From NCBI RefSeq assembly GCF_000208865.1, contig NC_018386.1, forward strand, positions 1,178,001 through 1,242,000: a stretch of DNA of 64,000 bases, read 5' to 3'. The notes under the pieces are model-generated. The model did no database searches. It had not been told where the DNA came from and saw nothing but the letters and a program-made list of their open reading frames with translations. Positions 12,567-23,858 of the stretch are shown here, one piece after another. Positions within the stretch are counted from its first letter, which is position 1. Every line of letters starts with the position of its first letter. This DNA is from Neospora caninum Liverpool (lineage: Eukaryota; Apicomplexa; Conoidasida; Eucoccidiorida; Sarcocystidae). A program made the translations under genes and the position numbers.

Positions 12567-13704
12567 CTATTGTGCGTCCTCCTGGGACTCCGCGTCAACA
12601 CCGGCGATGGACAACCTTTCGGAGTCGTTGGTAAGCTTCTTGAGAAGGTCGAGGACACTTACTCGGGGTAGAAGAGCGCCACTCAGATGCGACACGGGCG
12701 TGCCGCTTGGAAGTGGCCGCAGCCGGAATTGAGGGTCAGAAGGCTCACCGCCCATCCTATAGTTTCTTGAGGCGAAAGCTTGGGAAGGAGACAAGGGCTC
12801 GCGTCCTAACTTCCAGCGGAGAGCACTATCGTAGAGAAGGGGGGCCACAGACGTAGGGTCTGCAACGAGTTCCAGAAGTGGAAGAAATCGTCGAAGTACC
12901 TCGAGAATGCTCTGGTGTCTGTATGTGAAGGATCGATCCTGTGAGGAAATCCGCATTTGCGTGACAAAACTCCCCCCTCGTCGTGAAGAAGAAATGGGTG
13001 ACGGAAAGAAGGGGACAGAAAAGGATCGAAAGGCAAAAGCCTTGTACGCGGTGTGAGGATACAGGACGAAAACGAGATGCAAGGGAGCCGATGACAGGTA
13101 CGCGAGTGCGAGGCAAAGGATTGGAGTACAGGCAGCGAAATGTTCGGCAGATGAAAAAGGAAGAGGATGAAAGGAGGAAGATACACGGAGACAGAAGACG
13201 ATAGTTCAGCGACACATCTGTATCTTTTGGAGAAAATGCAACGTGCCCTACTGTATGTTCTTTGGTGTGAAAGCTGTGTCGTACTCCTTGTCAGTGCAGA
13301 TGGTTTACTACCCGACAGCCACAACCGTGCTGGCAACGAACAAAACCTTCTGCTACAGAGATCTGGAGCAATTTCTCCCATGCCCGTGAAGTTGCCGCTC
13401 ACGCATGAATCAACTAGAACTCATGCAACGTCAGACCTGGAGGAGTTTTTAAAACTTGATACAGATCTTATCCGTGTCGTACGTAGGATAGGTTACCGCG
13501 GCATGCATACGAGCAGAGATCGGTCTCTCCAGCAGTAAAACGCACGCAGATTGTTCCACTCACATCTACAGTGATCCTTACCAGGTCGCCGAGCCTGAAG
13601 TCTCCGCGAGAGGACTCGAAGGCGTCGTGGTCGTACGAAACGCCAGACCAAAACGCCGCAAGAATGTCGCCGTTTTCGGGGAAATCAAGTGGATCTCTCA
13701 GCAT
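12567..13704 (-). CDS. Small gene of unknown function, two exons, 5' end uncertain
   Basis: The coding exons are 13704-13483 (first in-frame ATG, context AAAGCCATG) and 12938-12567, about 197 residues. The open frame of the first exon extends back to 13758, directly after a possible CTTGTAG acceptor, so an upstream exon may exist. The donor is CCTAC|GTACGA and the acceptor TTTCCTCACAG before 12938, both phase 0. The N-terminal half has a beta-like pattern (RLGDLVRITVDVSGTICVRF). The C-terminal half is helical (SILEVLRRFLPLLELVADP) and ends EDAQ-stop. No domain was recognised. A perfect GTAAGT donor lies inside the last exon at about 12662-12657; if used, the C-terminus would change. Just upstream lies a mitochondrial fragment, which limits how far the gene can reach. 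Confidence 0.5.
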
Positions 13705-13866
13705 GGCTTTCCCCAGCAGAATGTGCCCTCCATCTTCAGTTTCGCCCACTTTCCTGAGCTACAAGGTACACGGTTTTGCCGGCAAAACAGACATGACAGG
13801 AACCTGTGGAAGTCATAGACTTCTCGGCTCTTACCGGGACGCACGCAGTAGTTCAAAAAATAGGGG

Positions 13867-13967
13867 CAACAATATAGTATGTATCATGTAGTGCAATATC
13901 CATACCTGCATTACCCATAACTACTCCTGTTGTGCCTAGAACATAACCGATGTGGAATAACCTTAAT
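13867..13967 (-). pseudogene. cox1: Nuclear fragment of mitochondrial cytochrome oxidase subunit 1 (NUMT)
   Basis: On the minus strand this stretch encodes [20 protein letters not shown]. This is the conserved block of cox1 preceding the haem-copper histidine pair (GN..(M/I)D(I/V)ALHDTYY). After ...YYIV the cox1 sequence stops abruptly: the expected HFHYVLS is replaced by unrelated residues and a stop codon. It is therefore a short, non-functional insertion of mitochondrial DNA. Nuclear genomes of Toxoplasma and relatives contain many such pieces, described as REP elements, flanked by direct and inverted repeats; here a perfect inverted repeat begins five bases away. The piece is AT-rich compared with neighbouring exons. 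Confidence 0.85.
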
Positions 13968-13971
13968 GTAG

Positions 13972-14010
13972 TAGGATATTGAAATCCGTGTTGGATTTCA
14001 ATATCCTACC
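13972..14010. repeat. Perfect 17-bp inverted repeat beside the cox1 fragment
   Basis: GTAGGATATTGAAATCC (13972-13988) is followed by the 5-base spacer GTGTT and its exact reverse complement GGATTTCAATATCCTAC (13994-14010). The right arm continues into a 59-bp sequence (13994-14052) that recurs in diverged form at 27286-27344. The arrangement matches the published description of mitochondrial-like REP sequences in the Toxoplasma nuclear genome. Confidence 0.9.
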
Positions 14011-14065
14011 GATCTCCATGTTTGCATGGAAGCTGTAGTCATTAACACTCCACGTTTTTTTTAAT

Positions 14066-15779
14066 TTATCCTTTTTTATTTCTGTCCTTTCTCCTTTTGT
14101 TTTCGTTCTCGGAAGCACGACCGGACCTGTGGATCTGCGATGCTGGAACTTTCTGCCCGTGCCACACCACATAGCTAATCTTCCAACACAGAAGAGGTAA
14201 CAGCAACGAATGGCACACGCAGAGTTGAAGACCAAGAACAAAATTATAGTGAGGAAAAAAACGAATTACATCAAACCAGGTCGCAACTAAGCGCGTGGCT
14301 GGCGCTGGGATTTGCATTGCTATCCGTCGTAGCGAACTGTTCGTTATAAATGGCAAAGCGGGGTCCTGTAACAAAACTAGGAAAACGCAACTTCACTCAA
14401 GCTTCTCGTGTGCCACATATGTTGATATAGGTCCCCAAATTGAGGGGTACTGACTCATTGGGAATCGACTCGTACATACGTTTCATGTTTTGTTTTTAGC
14501 TCGTCTCCCGTAATGGGGCAAAAACTTACAACGTCCACGACATTCCTGTACATGTGTTCATTGTTGATTACACCGAGATGGACCTGATTTGCTTGTTCGT
14601 TCATCTCGGGGCAGATGGTCCCGAAATCCACGGTATAGTCATAAATGAGAGATGGCTTCTTATCCATATATTCTCCGGGGCCCAGGGGATCGGCAAAAGT
14701 CCCGATATATGCGTAAGCTGTAATGTCCAATGTACTGTGTATCAAATTCTGAATCATGTAAATGTCCCTGGAGGATCCACAACGAGTTTGAAAAGCGAGC
14801 TTGCCAGACCACCAGATCTTCATCGCAAGGTTATACAGGTCTGAGAAGGAGCAAGATAAGCAGGACAACCGGGACATCTGCCTACAGCTACCTAGTTGAT
14901 ATTTATGCAGCTGTATATTTTTAGATAGGTGAAAGCAACTGTACATAACATGTCTTTGTTATGTGGAAAACCAGTTAGCATTATAACAGTTTGTTGCAAA
15001 TGCAGAAGTAGGAAGACGCACGAAGTTGGTGGTATCCAGCAACGACACTGGTACACAGCACACACGTTATTTCCGTTTCTCTCACCTGTGGCTCCTGCTT
15101 CATGGACACGTCCTACGACTACGCCTAAAGGGGGTCTTTTTGGAGCCTCTCCTCTGGCAAAAATGCATTCAAGATCTGCTCTGTTCTCTTGCAAGTCGTC
15201 AGTCGATCTAATATTATACGTCTTTTGGCTGTCACAGGAACCATCAACGGAACCGAGTCCACTGTCCGACGAATCTTCACTGAGAGTCATTTCTGGATCC
15301 ACGATAGTCCGGAAAATATCGTCGACAAATTCAGACGCAGTCCGCAAAGCCTCGTATGGCAGTTTTGCTATCTCGACTACAGGTGGAATGACAATTTGTT
15401 GAAAAAGCTCCACTGCATGCATCACGACTGAAAGTTCTTCTTCAACAGGATCGAGATATTCCGTTTCAAAATTAACTTTACTTTGGTGGACCGTGACCGC
15501 ATCAGCAACCCGTTTGAGTGCATCGGAAAAGAGCTGTTCGAGGAGTGTCTTCCTGCCCAACAAGCCTTCAGGTTGGACTGCTTCTTTCACTTCGTGTGGA
15601 ACTTCTTCTGCGGAAGATTCCGTGAATTTTTGTGTCTCCGCCTCCATTGAAGTACCCGGAAGGTGGGAAGAACCGATGGATTCACACAGCACATTTTGAT
15701 GGACGGCACTGAAACACAGAATGGATGTACAGAAAAGCACAACGCACAGGCGTGTATTCATTGAGCGGGGGATCGCCAT
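14066..15779 (-). CDS. Secreted protein of unknown function, 434 residues
   Basis: Exons are 15779-15086, 14840-14530 and 14365-14066. Intron phases (1, then 0) match, and the splice sites are good: ACAG|GTGAGA, CTCCTTCTCAG before 14840, GTT|GTAAGT, and TTTTGTTACAG before 14365. The ATG at 15779 (ACAATGG context) is preferred. An in-frame ATG at 15830 would add 17 residues ahead of the hydrophobic core. The N-terminus is a clear signal peptide (NTRLCVVLFCTSILCFSA). The middle is helical and acidic (RVADAVTVHQSK; VVEIAKLPYEALRTASEF), then a Ser/Asp-rich linker. The C-terminal third has scattered Cys, a hydrophobic stretch (LLLPLLCWKISYVVW) and a strongly basic tail (NKRRKDRNKKG). No family was recognised. 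It is transcribed away from the secreted-protein gene at 17458 and may share its promoter region. Confidence 0.65.
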
Positions 15780-17457
15780 TGTCTTTTCTGTTTGCACGTG
15801 GGTGCGTCGGAGGAACACTCTCGTCAGCATGTCACGATGCAGAGAACAAGTGGGAACAACGAACTCTGAGAGACGTAGGAAAACGCGTTCTCAAACCTGT
15901 CGGGCCTAGAGCAAAACCAGCCACGATTGATGTCGGCAGTAACAAGATACCTTTTTATAGATATGTATATATATTTGCATACACTGTCGAGATAGGAGGC
16001 AGGTAAAGCGCTCAGTTATGCATACATTTTAATGTATCTACTTTGGTACACACACGTTCCGCCACGAAATAAGAGCCAAACGTCAGGCTGCAACTGAGCG
16101 AGAAAAGTACAGCGAGGTAAATCTATTCTATATATTCGTGGCAGGTGGGGTCAATCAATCATGAATGAGACAGAGACAAGCTTCCTTTACACTCGTCAGA
16201 TGTCTCTCTGGTTCTGCGGGCCGCGACAAAAAATAGAAGTGGCTGCTGTTTTCTTCGTCCCGCTACGCAACGTGTTTTGACGTTGTCCGTGCCCTGAGGA
16301 GTAGGCCGGCGGGGAGGGGGGTTGGCTTCAGCATGACCCGTCGCCGATTGGAAAGTCACACTTTTTGGACACATAATGGAACAGGTAGTTTTCATTCGGA
16401 CGGCCAAATATGCATACATCGAGGGGAAAAGTGTCAGTGGAGACAACTGGGTCCTCGAGGCATAGACAATTGGTGAGAGGACCTCATTTGCTTTCTCCCC
16501 TGGGCTTCCTGGTTGGTTTGCGACGTTTGTGTATTCCTGCCTATAATTATGACTACATATGTAGTGTGTTTGCAGTTTCCATATGTCCGAAAGAGACAAC
16601 CAAAGTTGAGAACTCTGCATCACCTACTTCGCAAACTTCGCAAGCTATAAGCACAGTTGTGCGTTTTAAGTACCAGCACGTGTTCTAATAAAGTTGCGGC
16701 GCCCAAGGGGAATTTGCAGTCAGACAAGCGACCTCATGGGACCAATAGGTCAATGTTTCAATTTATATAATTCTTCTCATACTAAGTGTGATACGATTCC
16801 CGTTTCGTGGCACCACCCAAGCATACCGTTGACAAGGCTGCTGTTCTGCGATTTATACGTTCAGCCAGATAATTCATGTACCCGATTTGCATGTCAAAGT
16901 GACTTCTTGCTTTTTCATTCCTGAATCAGGTATTACTGCTTCACAGTGGAGACTGCAGACCCCTACGAATTTACAGGACGTAATCAATTCGCAGCGTGGG
17001 TGGAGTTCCAAATTGACGGGTATCAGTTCACACCCCGTTGAGAGCGAGGGGAGGAAAGAACGATACACGTTCATCAACGGCATCCGTTACTGTGTTATCC
17101 GACCTCTTTTCTCCGCATGACTGCTGAAAGTTGACAAACAGGTTTTGAACTTAAAACCGTTCACCGGAGGTGAAGGATATTCTGATGGAGCAGATATTCG
17201 TTTTTGGTGCTGCGCCCTCCCTGTTAGCCATGTTACAAACAAAGGGAGTATGTGGCAACATCAGACATACGACGGCCGAAATATTTCAAGAGAAAACATT
17301 TTGACGAACAGAAAAGCCATGACTAATAGAGGTGCGCTGCTTCATCAAAGCTATTTCAATCACATTCTCTACTTGCTATTGAATAGAACGAACAATCATA
17401 TGTTTCAACGTCTTTCAGAAGAAACGTTCATTGTCGTCAGCCTACCAATGACTCAAG
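15780..17457. promoter_or_regulatory. Divergent intergenic region between two secreted-protein genes
   Basis: This 1.7-kb region lies head-to-head between the minus-strand gene starting at 15779 and the plus-strand gene starting at 17458, so it must contain both promoters. No coding exon was convincing. It includes AT-rich tracts near 15951-15975 and 16120-16140. No specific promoter motif could be fixed by eye; the regulatory label rests on gene orientation only. Confidence 0.4.
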
Positions 17458-19412
17458 ATGTCACATGTAGCTGAAATTTCTTTTATACTCTTTTTCCTCT
17501 TTCGTCTCTTCAGTAATTGTTTTCTTTGTGGACTTCCGCATCCTGGTGGTGCGTGGGCTTTCGCTGTTATTGTAGAAAGGGATGCCCTTTCAGCACGACA
17601 GCCTGTAGAAGCCGGTGCTGTCGTAAGAGTCGTTCCTGTACGAGAGAGCTCTACGGCAGACGTAGCGGCACAACCACTTGCCAGCTTGACCAGCGGAAGT
17701 TCACATGACCCTTTCCCAGCACGTGCGGTTGAAAACGCCGAAAGTGTTGCCTCTCAGAAGGGAAAAAAGCAAGGTCACCTTCTGCTTATTGATACGCTGC
17801 TGTCCTTCATGTGGGAAGACAGTAGCGCAGCGCCCAAATCCTTTTCCGGTGAGACTAGCAGACAGGCTCGGCGTCTATCCTATTCAGCCGCTAAAACGCT
17901 GAGAGATGAAGAAGGCGACGGGGGAGTAACTGACCCTCAAGGAGTGTTCGTTGATATAACCAATGCAAATGTCAAAGGAGGTAGGACAGGAGACACGAAA
18001 GCCAGTGCGTTTTCAATCACTGGCGCACACCTAACAGAAACGAAAATGGCCATGGAAGCAAAGACGTCTAGCACCAAAAGGAATATCAATCCTGATTGCT
18101 TAGGAATTCAGCGAATGGAATTGCACGGGAATGCCGACAAAGGTAGGATCCAAATGTGTGACAATAACCAGAAGCGGTATCGTCGCTTGGCCATCCATGA
18201 AGTCACGGTTTCAAGCCTGAAGCAGTTGTTCCTGCCTAGAGCATATTTCGCCTACCAGTCAACTAGGAATCCTGTTTCTGGACATGAGGGGAGCTCTCAA
18301 AAACCAGACCGAATTGTGACTAATCCTAACGCTGACCTCACCTACAACCAAGATTCTTTTAGTTACCGCAACCATCATCTAACGTTGCACGGCAAGGCTC
18401 CCCTTTTTTCTCCCTCTAATTCGGCAGCTCGCCAGCCTACAACGATAAGACCGTCATCTGCTCTCTCAAACATTCACTTAGATGAACGGCGAGAAAGGCG
18501 TTCAAAATTCATCTCGTTTCAGCAGCTCGAGAGTCGCTTCGATCAGTTACCTATGAAAGAGCGGGATGATCTTGTGAATCATGCTGCATCTCGGGCAATT
18601 TCCCACCTCGAGTGGCTGTATGAATGGCAGAAAAAGTACGCTCCCAGCCTTCTTCTAGTTCAGCAAGAACGAGATCTCGCAGACTCTGCTTCTGCCTCTG
18701 AAGATGATTATGAAGAGTACGTACGAGATGTTTTCCAAGGGCGTCCGGATGTCTCAGGAGAAGACGATACCGTCGCTCCGGAAGACGCGAGTGATGCAGA
18801 AGAAGATGAGAGAAAACGGCTTTACCATTACAACGGAAACGAAACAAAAAGTAATTCCATAAGAGTCAAACAACATCGGGAAGATATGCCCGCAGATGAG
18901 AAAGCTGAAAGTATTGCAGAAGGGCAGGCTCTATGGGATGAGACGCTCATCAAATTGAAGAGAAAAAATATACCTAATATAACTTACACAGTTGACCAAG
19001 TAAACGAAGATGTTGGAATTTTTCTCGAGAGGTACAGAGATGCTGTGTGGTCCCTTCCTCTTCAGCAGATTGTAAATGCCACACTCAATGGAGGAATCTT
19101 TCCGGAGCTCGTTGAGAGACAGGCTGCTGCTTATCCAGATCTCAAGAGAAATGTTGAATGTAATCCCGAGTAAGAAGGCAGAACAGCGGCGATGCCGGGC
19201 ACGAAGAGCGTGTGCCCCGCGGCGGATATGTTTGCTCCCAGCTGCCTGCATCTCGACTTTTAGTGTGTGGTATAGAAGTTACAACCGCTTTAGTTTGCCG
19301 TCACATTATCAGTGGTATGAAGTACAGCATGTTTCATTCCGTCAAGCCAGATGCATCCCAACAAGAACACAAGGGCACAGATATGGGTATATGTATATAT
19401 ATATATATATAC

Positions 19413-19458
<46 letters not shown>

Positions 19459-19496
19459 GTACACATCTGCCCCCACGTATCTGCATTACGTTTGTG

Positions 19497-19540
<44 letters not shown>

Positions 19541-22147
19541 CGTATTAGTTTTTTATGTTTCTAAATGACTGCCAGCGTACAGACAACACGATTTGTTTGC
19601 GCCTCGAGCTTGTGCCAAGGAGTTCAAACAGGCTGAGTGTTCCTCTTGGTGATTTCGTACGTGATGCTTATTTTGTCCCAAGTGTCCAGGTGTGTCAGAA
19701 CCTGGGGAATTTCCTTCGCGACATTGGAACAAGCATGCGACGAGTTTTCCAGAATTCATACGCCTATGGAATCCATAAAAGGGCTGAAGAGCTCGCTGGC
19801 TTTCTACACTATACAATCGTCAGTCAGACGGTGACGGAGGCTTTATTCGAATTTGTTGAACAGCACGTAACCGTTGCTGCGCTCGAGGCTGTTTTGAACG
19901 CGACTTCGTCTCTAATAGAAATCCCGTCGGAGAGTCAGGTCTTTAAGCTAATGAACGCCCTTCTTTCCCTTGGAGGCGAGTTCTATTCCCTTGCCGATAT
20001 GACTGCGTTGGACTTCGAGGTACGAGACAGGGCTGCGCTGAGTTGCCAGCATGGAACATATGTGTTGCGTTTTTCAACACGCACGCATTTGGTTTAGTGG
20101 TCATGTGGTGGGGACTGCAGCCAACACGTTCCTACCTTTCAGCACCCCCCGGAAATCTCTTGACGAAACCTATAGAATGGGCTGGTTCCTAGCCTTTGCT
20201 GAGCACATGGAATGTACTACTGCGGATTTCCGCCGAACCTCCACGTAGACAAATTTTCGTTTACTTTCGACAGTTAATAAAGTAGCAACGAGTCCACATT
20301 CCTGTGTGAGTTGTTCGTAGTTGCTCTAACTGTGAGCACTCTTCTTTAGACCAGTACACGATACGTCAAATCCCGCAACGGCACATGATTGCGCGCCACC
20401 CCTTCGTGTCTTTTACGTTCGGCTCAGAATAAAAACCTTGTAAGGTCGAAGGTACGAAATGCCTTCTACTGCCGCCTGTTCAACGGCCGGCTACGATTTT
20501 GCAAGCCTTCCGGCATTCCTCCCTCAAGTGTCATCCGTATCCCACGAGAAACGGTGTTTGACCCGGCAACAGGATTCATCAAATTTATATACATGAGTGG
20601 ATTTCAGTTCTCTTGTGAACAACAGGTAAGACACCACTGACTTCCCATTTGTGGAAAAACCGAAAGTGAGGAATAAGGACGCGCACACCTAACGCAGCCG
20701 TTCTTCTGTTTTAGAGAGAAACGATAAAAACGACAGAAAACCGAACCCCGGATCTGGCTTTCGTTGCTACCTTACCTGGACAATCATCTTCCAGGCGTTG
20801 TATCCTTGTTCCATTCACAAATTTCAGGGGTAGCATTTAACAATGTGTTCCCGGTGTTTTGTCTGCAAGCGTTCCACCTACAACGTAACTCATTCACGCT
20901 GTACAATTAAGGCGACTTCGCCACTTCTACTAGCGCAGAACACGTGATTCAAAGATAGTAGGATATCCTGTTTTCCTTCTTTCTGCTTTTGCGTTCTGTG
21001 TTGTACGCAGGGAGGCTGCTTCGCCGATATTCCCATCGAAGGGAACAATTTCGATGGATTTTATATCTTGAGTGCCGTCGGCACCACAGGATTTCCCGTC
21101 TATGTCGGCTTCCGCGAGTTCCAAAATTTTCCTGAACTCCGACGGCTATATCTCTGGCAAGGATTAAGACCTTCAGTCGTGGACGCCTCTCAGGCATCCT
21201 GGGCCGCCATCACACCTTTTGTTCCAGAGACCTATTATGCAGCCACTCGAGTAAGGCAACCTGAAGAGGGTTATTTTTTATGAGGTGCTTTCGCCACCGC
21301 ATCTGTCGATACGTAGCTACACGGAATACAAACGCGTAAAGGTAAACGCATCTACTCATGTTTCATGAATGTTGAGTGACGGTTCCTTATGCAGGGTCAG
21401 CTTTCCCCCTTCGCGTCCCTCGCGAGTTTATCACCACCAAACAACTGCTCGGATTTGCCTCCAGTACCGTATGGAGATACAAATACAAATTTTCCGACTT
21501 GTATGAACATCACTGCGGAGTGGGTTATAGGACGGGTGGCAGCCTTCGGAAACTGTAACGGTTTCCTTTATTCCCACGTGTGCATTTTCCCCGCAATTGT
21601 TGAAACGTTTTCAACCAGCAATCCGGAAACATGGCAACTTCAGGAGTCAAGCACGACAACGCGCGCCCCATCTACTGGCGCCCCAGGTGAACCCGGTCCT
21701 AGTCCCCCTGGCGGTGGGGTCCCTCCAGGTGGATCATCCTATAGACGGCTCGTGAGTCAGGCTCAGGCTGAAACAGTGATTGCTGGGAGTCCAAGAGGCA
21801 GAAAGAAAAACAACGAGGTAGAAGGCGTCGAGCACGTACAAGAAAACACGTACGTAAGCGGAACAAAGGAGTTTGAGGTGGTGAAGGAAGATCAGGTGGA
21901 CTACATGCCGCCATTCACATGGGATATCATGGACAAGCGATGGGGACCTCCAAGCGAAACGCCATTTTTTCTAACGGGGGACGATTTGAAGAAAGAGACA
22001 GAGAAGCTGAAGCTGTTGTCTGGTACCAATGGGAGGCGTTTTCAGTCCGCCATTCCAGTCCACAGGTCACAGTTTATCGATGGGTTCAGCGGTCAGCTGG
22101 ATATCTATATTCCTCCATTCCTGCATATCCCCCCGGATATCTGGTAG
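17458..22147 (+). CDS. Large secreted Cys-containing protein, about 1100 residues, family unknown
   Basis: Five exons: 17458-19169, about 19620-20019, 20428-20625, 21011-21250 and 21395-22147. Intron phases are 2, 0, 0 and 0. Donors are CCCGA|GTAAGA, GAG|GTACGA, CAG|GTAAGA and CGA|GTAAGG. Acceptors at 20428, 21011 and 21395 have good pyrimidine tracts; the start of exon 2 could instead be about 15 bases downstream. A signal peptide ([17 protein letters not shown]) opens the protein. Residues 40-400 are low-complexity. An acidic helical stretch follows ([15 protein letters not shown]). From about residue 490 the sequence is compact and helical ([20 protein letters not shown]). The last 300 residues hold about ten Cys. 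A Pro/Gly-rich linker lies at about 936-963. No transmembrane helix is visible after the signal peptide, so it is probably soluble in a secretory organelle. Confidence 0.7.
19386..19541. repeat. TA-rich microsatellites in intron 1
   Basis: Two TA-dinucleotide runs with GTATATG and ACATATA interruptions lie at about 19386-19455 and 19500-19541. Both are inside the first intron of the secreted-protein gene at 17458-22147. Open frames read through them (poly Ile-Tyr) are artefacts. Confidence 0.9.
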
Positions 22148-23858
22148 ACAAAAGAGGACCGAATCGGTGTGACAAAGGGATGGAAGGAACTAGTGAATTT
22201 CAGTTGTATCTGTACATGTGTTACGTCTTCGAAGCTCCCACGCTTTGCACCGTTTGCCAGGCTTCTCATCGTTATGGTTTGGTGCTGTCGCTGATTGCCG
22301 CTTTTGGCCTACTATGAAGGACTGACTGAGGGATTAACATATATCTAGAAACTGCTCTAGGCGAGTAGGGCCTCGCGTCTAGTTTTCGTCGCTGTTGTCT
22401 CTTTTCTTCGAGCGAACGGCAGTTGAGCGCTCATAAGAGATTAGCTTTCTCCATTGTATGGTGATTCATCGATCACTCTGTCAAACTGACGAGTAGCCTA
22501 GGCTGCTTGTGTTGACTTGCGTCTGGGGAAATCCCAGTGAAAGTGCACAGTGGTCGTGGAATCGCATGATTGCGTAGTGTGCATTCACCGCAAGTCTGAC
22601 GACAACTGAAAGATCATCTCGCTCATCTTGAAAATAATCCTGAACAGCGATAGCATGTGGCGCCACCTGTTATCGCTGTTTCTGACGCGTTTGCTGGCAC
22701 TAGACCGAGAGCCGAGGTAACCATTGTTGCCAGTGCTTCCCACTAGTAAAATCCAGGCTACATCAACGCGAAATTATGCTAGTTTTGCGAGACACAGTGC
22801 CCAAATACTATCACTGCGAAGACACCCAACGAGAGAGGAGCGGCGAACCAATAGTTCTCTTAAGTGATGTAGGTTAGAGAATGCAGAATGGCCTTTATAA
22901 CTAACGCAACTCGCTGTTACTTCTATTGTCTGATGTAAAAGGCACCCTATCGTCTTTCGCAGAAAGACGAAGAAGCCGTATTTGCTTCCTGCTATCCACC
23001 TCGACATTAGTCTGCTGGTTGTAGCGCTTGCGTCGTTTGGTATGGCATTGCTTTTTCTTTGCACACTTCCACTCTTCCCAACATTTTTCATGTGGAGGTC
23101 AACCTCATAGCATCATGCTTATGGAAGCAGTAAAACAATTTTAATCAACAGTGCATAGTTGATGTCGTAAAGTCGACAGCCAATACTGTAATTGGCAGTC
23201 CCCTTAGCGTAAGACACAAAAACGTATGAAAGACGGGGATGGATTTTGTGCTATACAAACTTGCGGTTCCGACTCTCGTTCACACGAACCTGGAGCCAAA
23301 TGCGCCTTTCTGCTGTCATTCTACAGGGAAAAAAGTGAAGGCATCCGGCACAGTCCGCATATTACCCTTTCAAGTCAATATCGTCGCTTTTCTAAGTCCA
23401 GTCCAGGAGTCGCCTTCCTGTCCGACAAACTGTAGTGCTTGGCGGAGAACCCCCGTCGGTACATTTACTCAAACAAACTTTCCACGGTACTTTACACTTC
23501 CTGTGTGGTACTGGATCTGACTTACATTCACTTAAAGCATCCCAGTACAGTGCAGCTGGAGATCGGTATGACACATATCTTTCCATCCGTGCATCTCAGC
23601 AGGCGAAAACAGTATCGCTTAAATTTCTGCCACTGGCAGGCATTCAACATTGTGACGCGAGAACAGCATGCAAACTAAAATACAGATCATGCTTTGCCGC
23701 CCTGCACACATTGATGTATCCGTAGAAATCCGAGCATTGACAAATAGAGGAAGATTGAGAAATACGGGCGTTTATGTGGGAAATTGAGAACCTTGCTTTT
23801 TCACCGACTAGAACTGCTCTCACATGCCCAGATAACACTGGGAGTGGGGTAGCCTTCG
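22148..23858. other. Intergenic between convergent secreted-protein genes
   Basis: This region follows the stop codon of the plus-strand gene at 22147 and precedes (on the plus strand) the stop codon of the minus-strand gene at 23859. It should contain both 3' ends. Only short unpaired frames were seen, the longest about 105 codons on the minus strand (23091-22774, no ATG context or splice support). No RNA gene or repeat was recognised. Confidence 0.45.

Noticed and set aside
19212..19568. Ile/Tyr-rich open frames
   Set aside because: They are read-through of intronic TA microsatellites.
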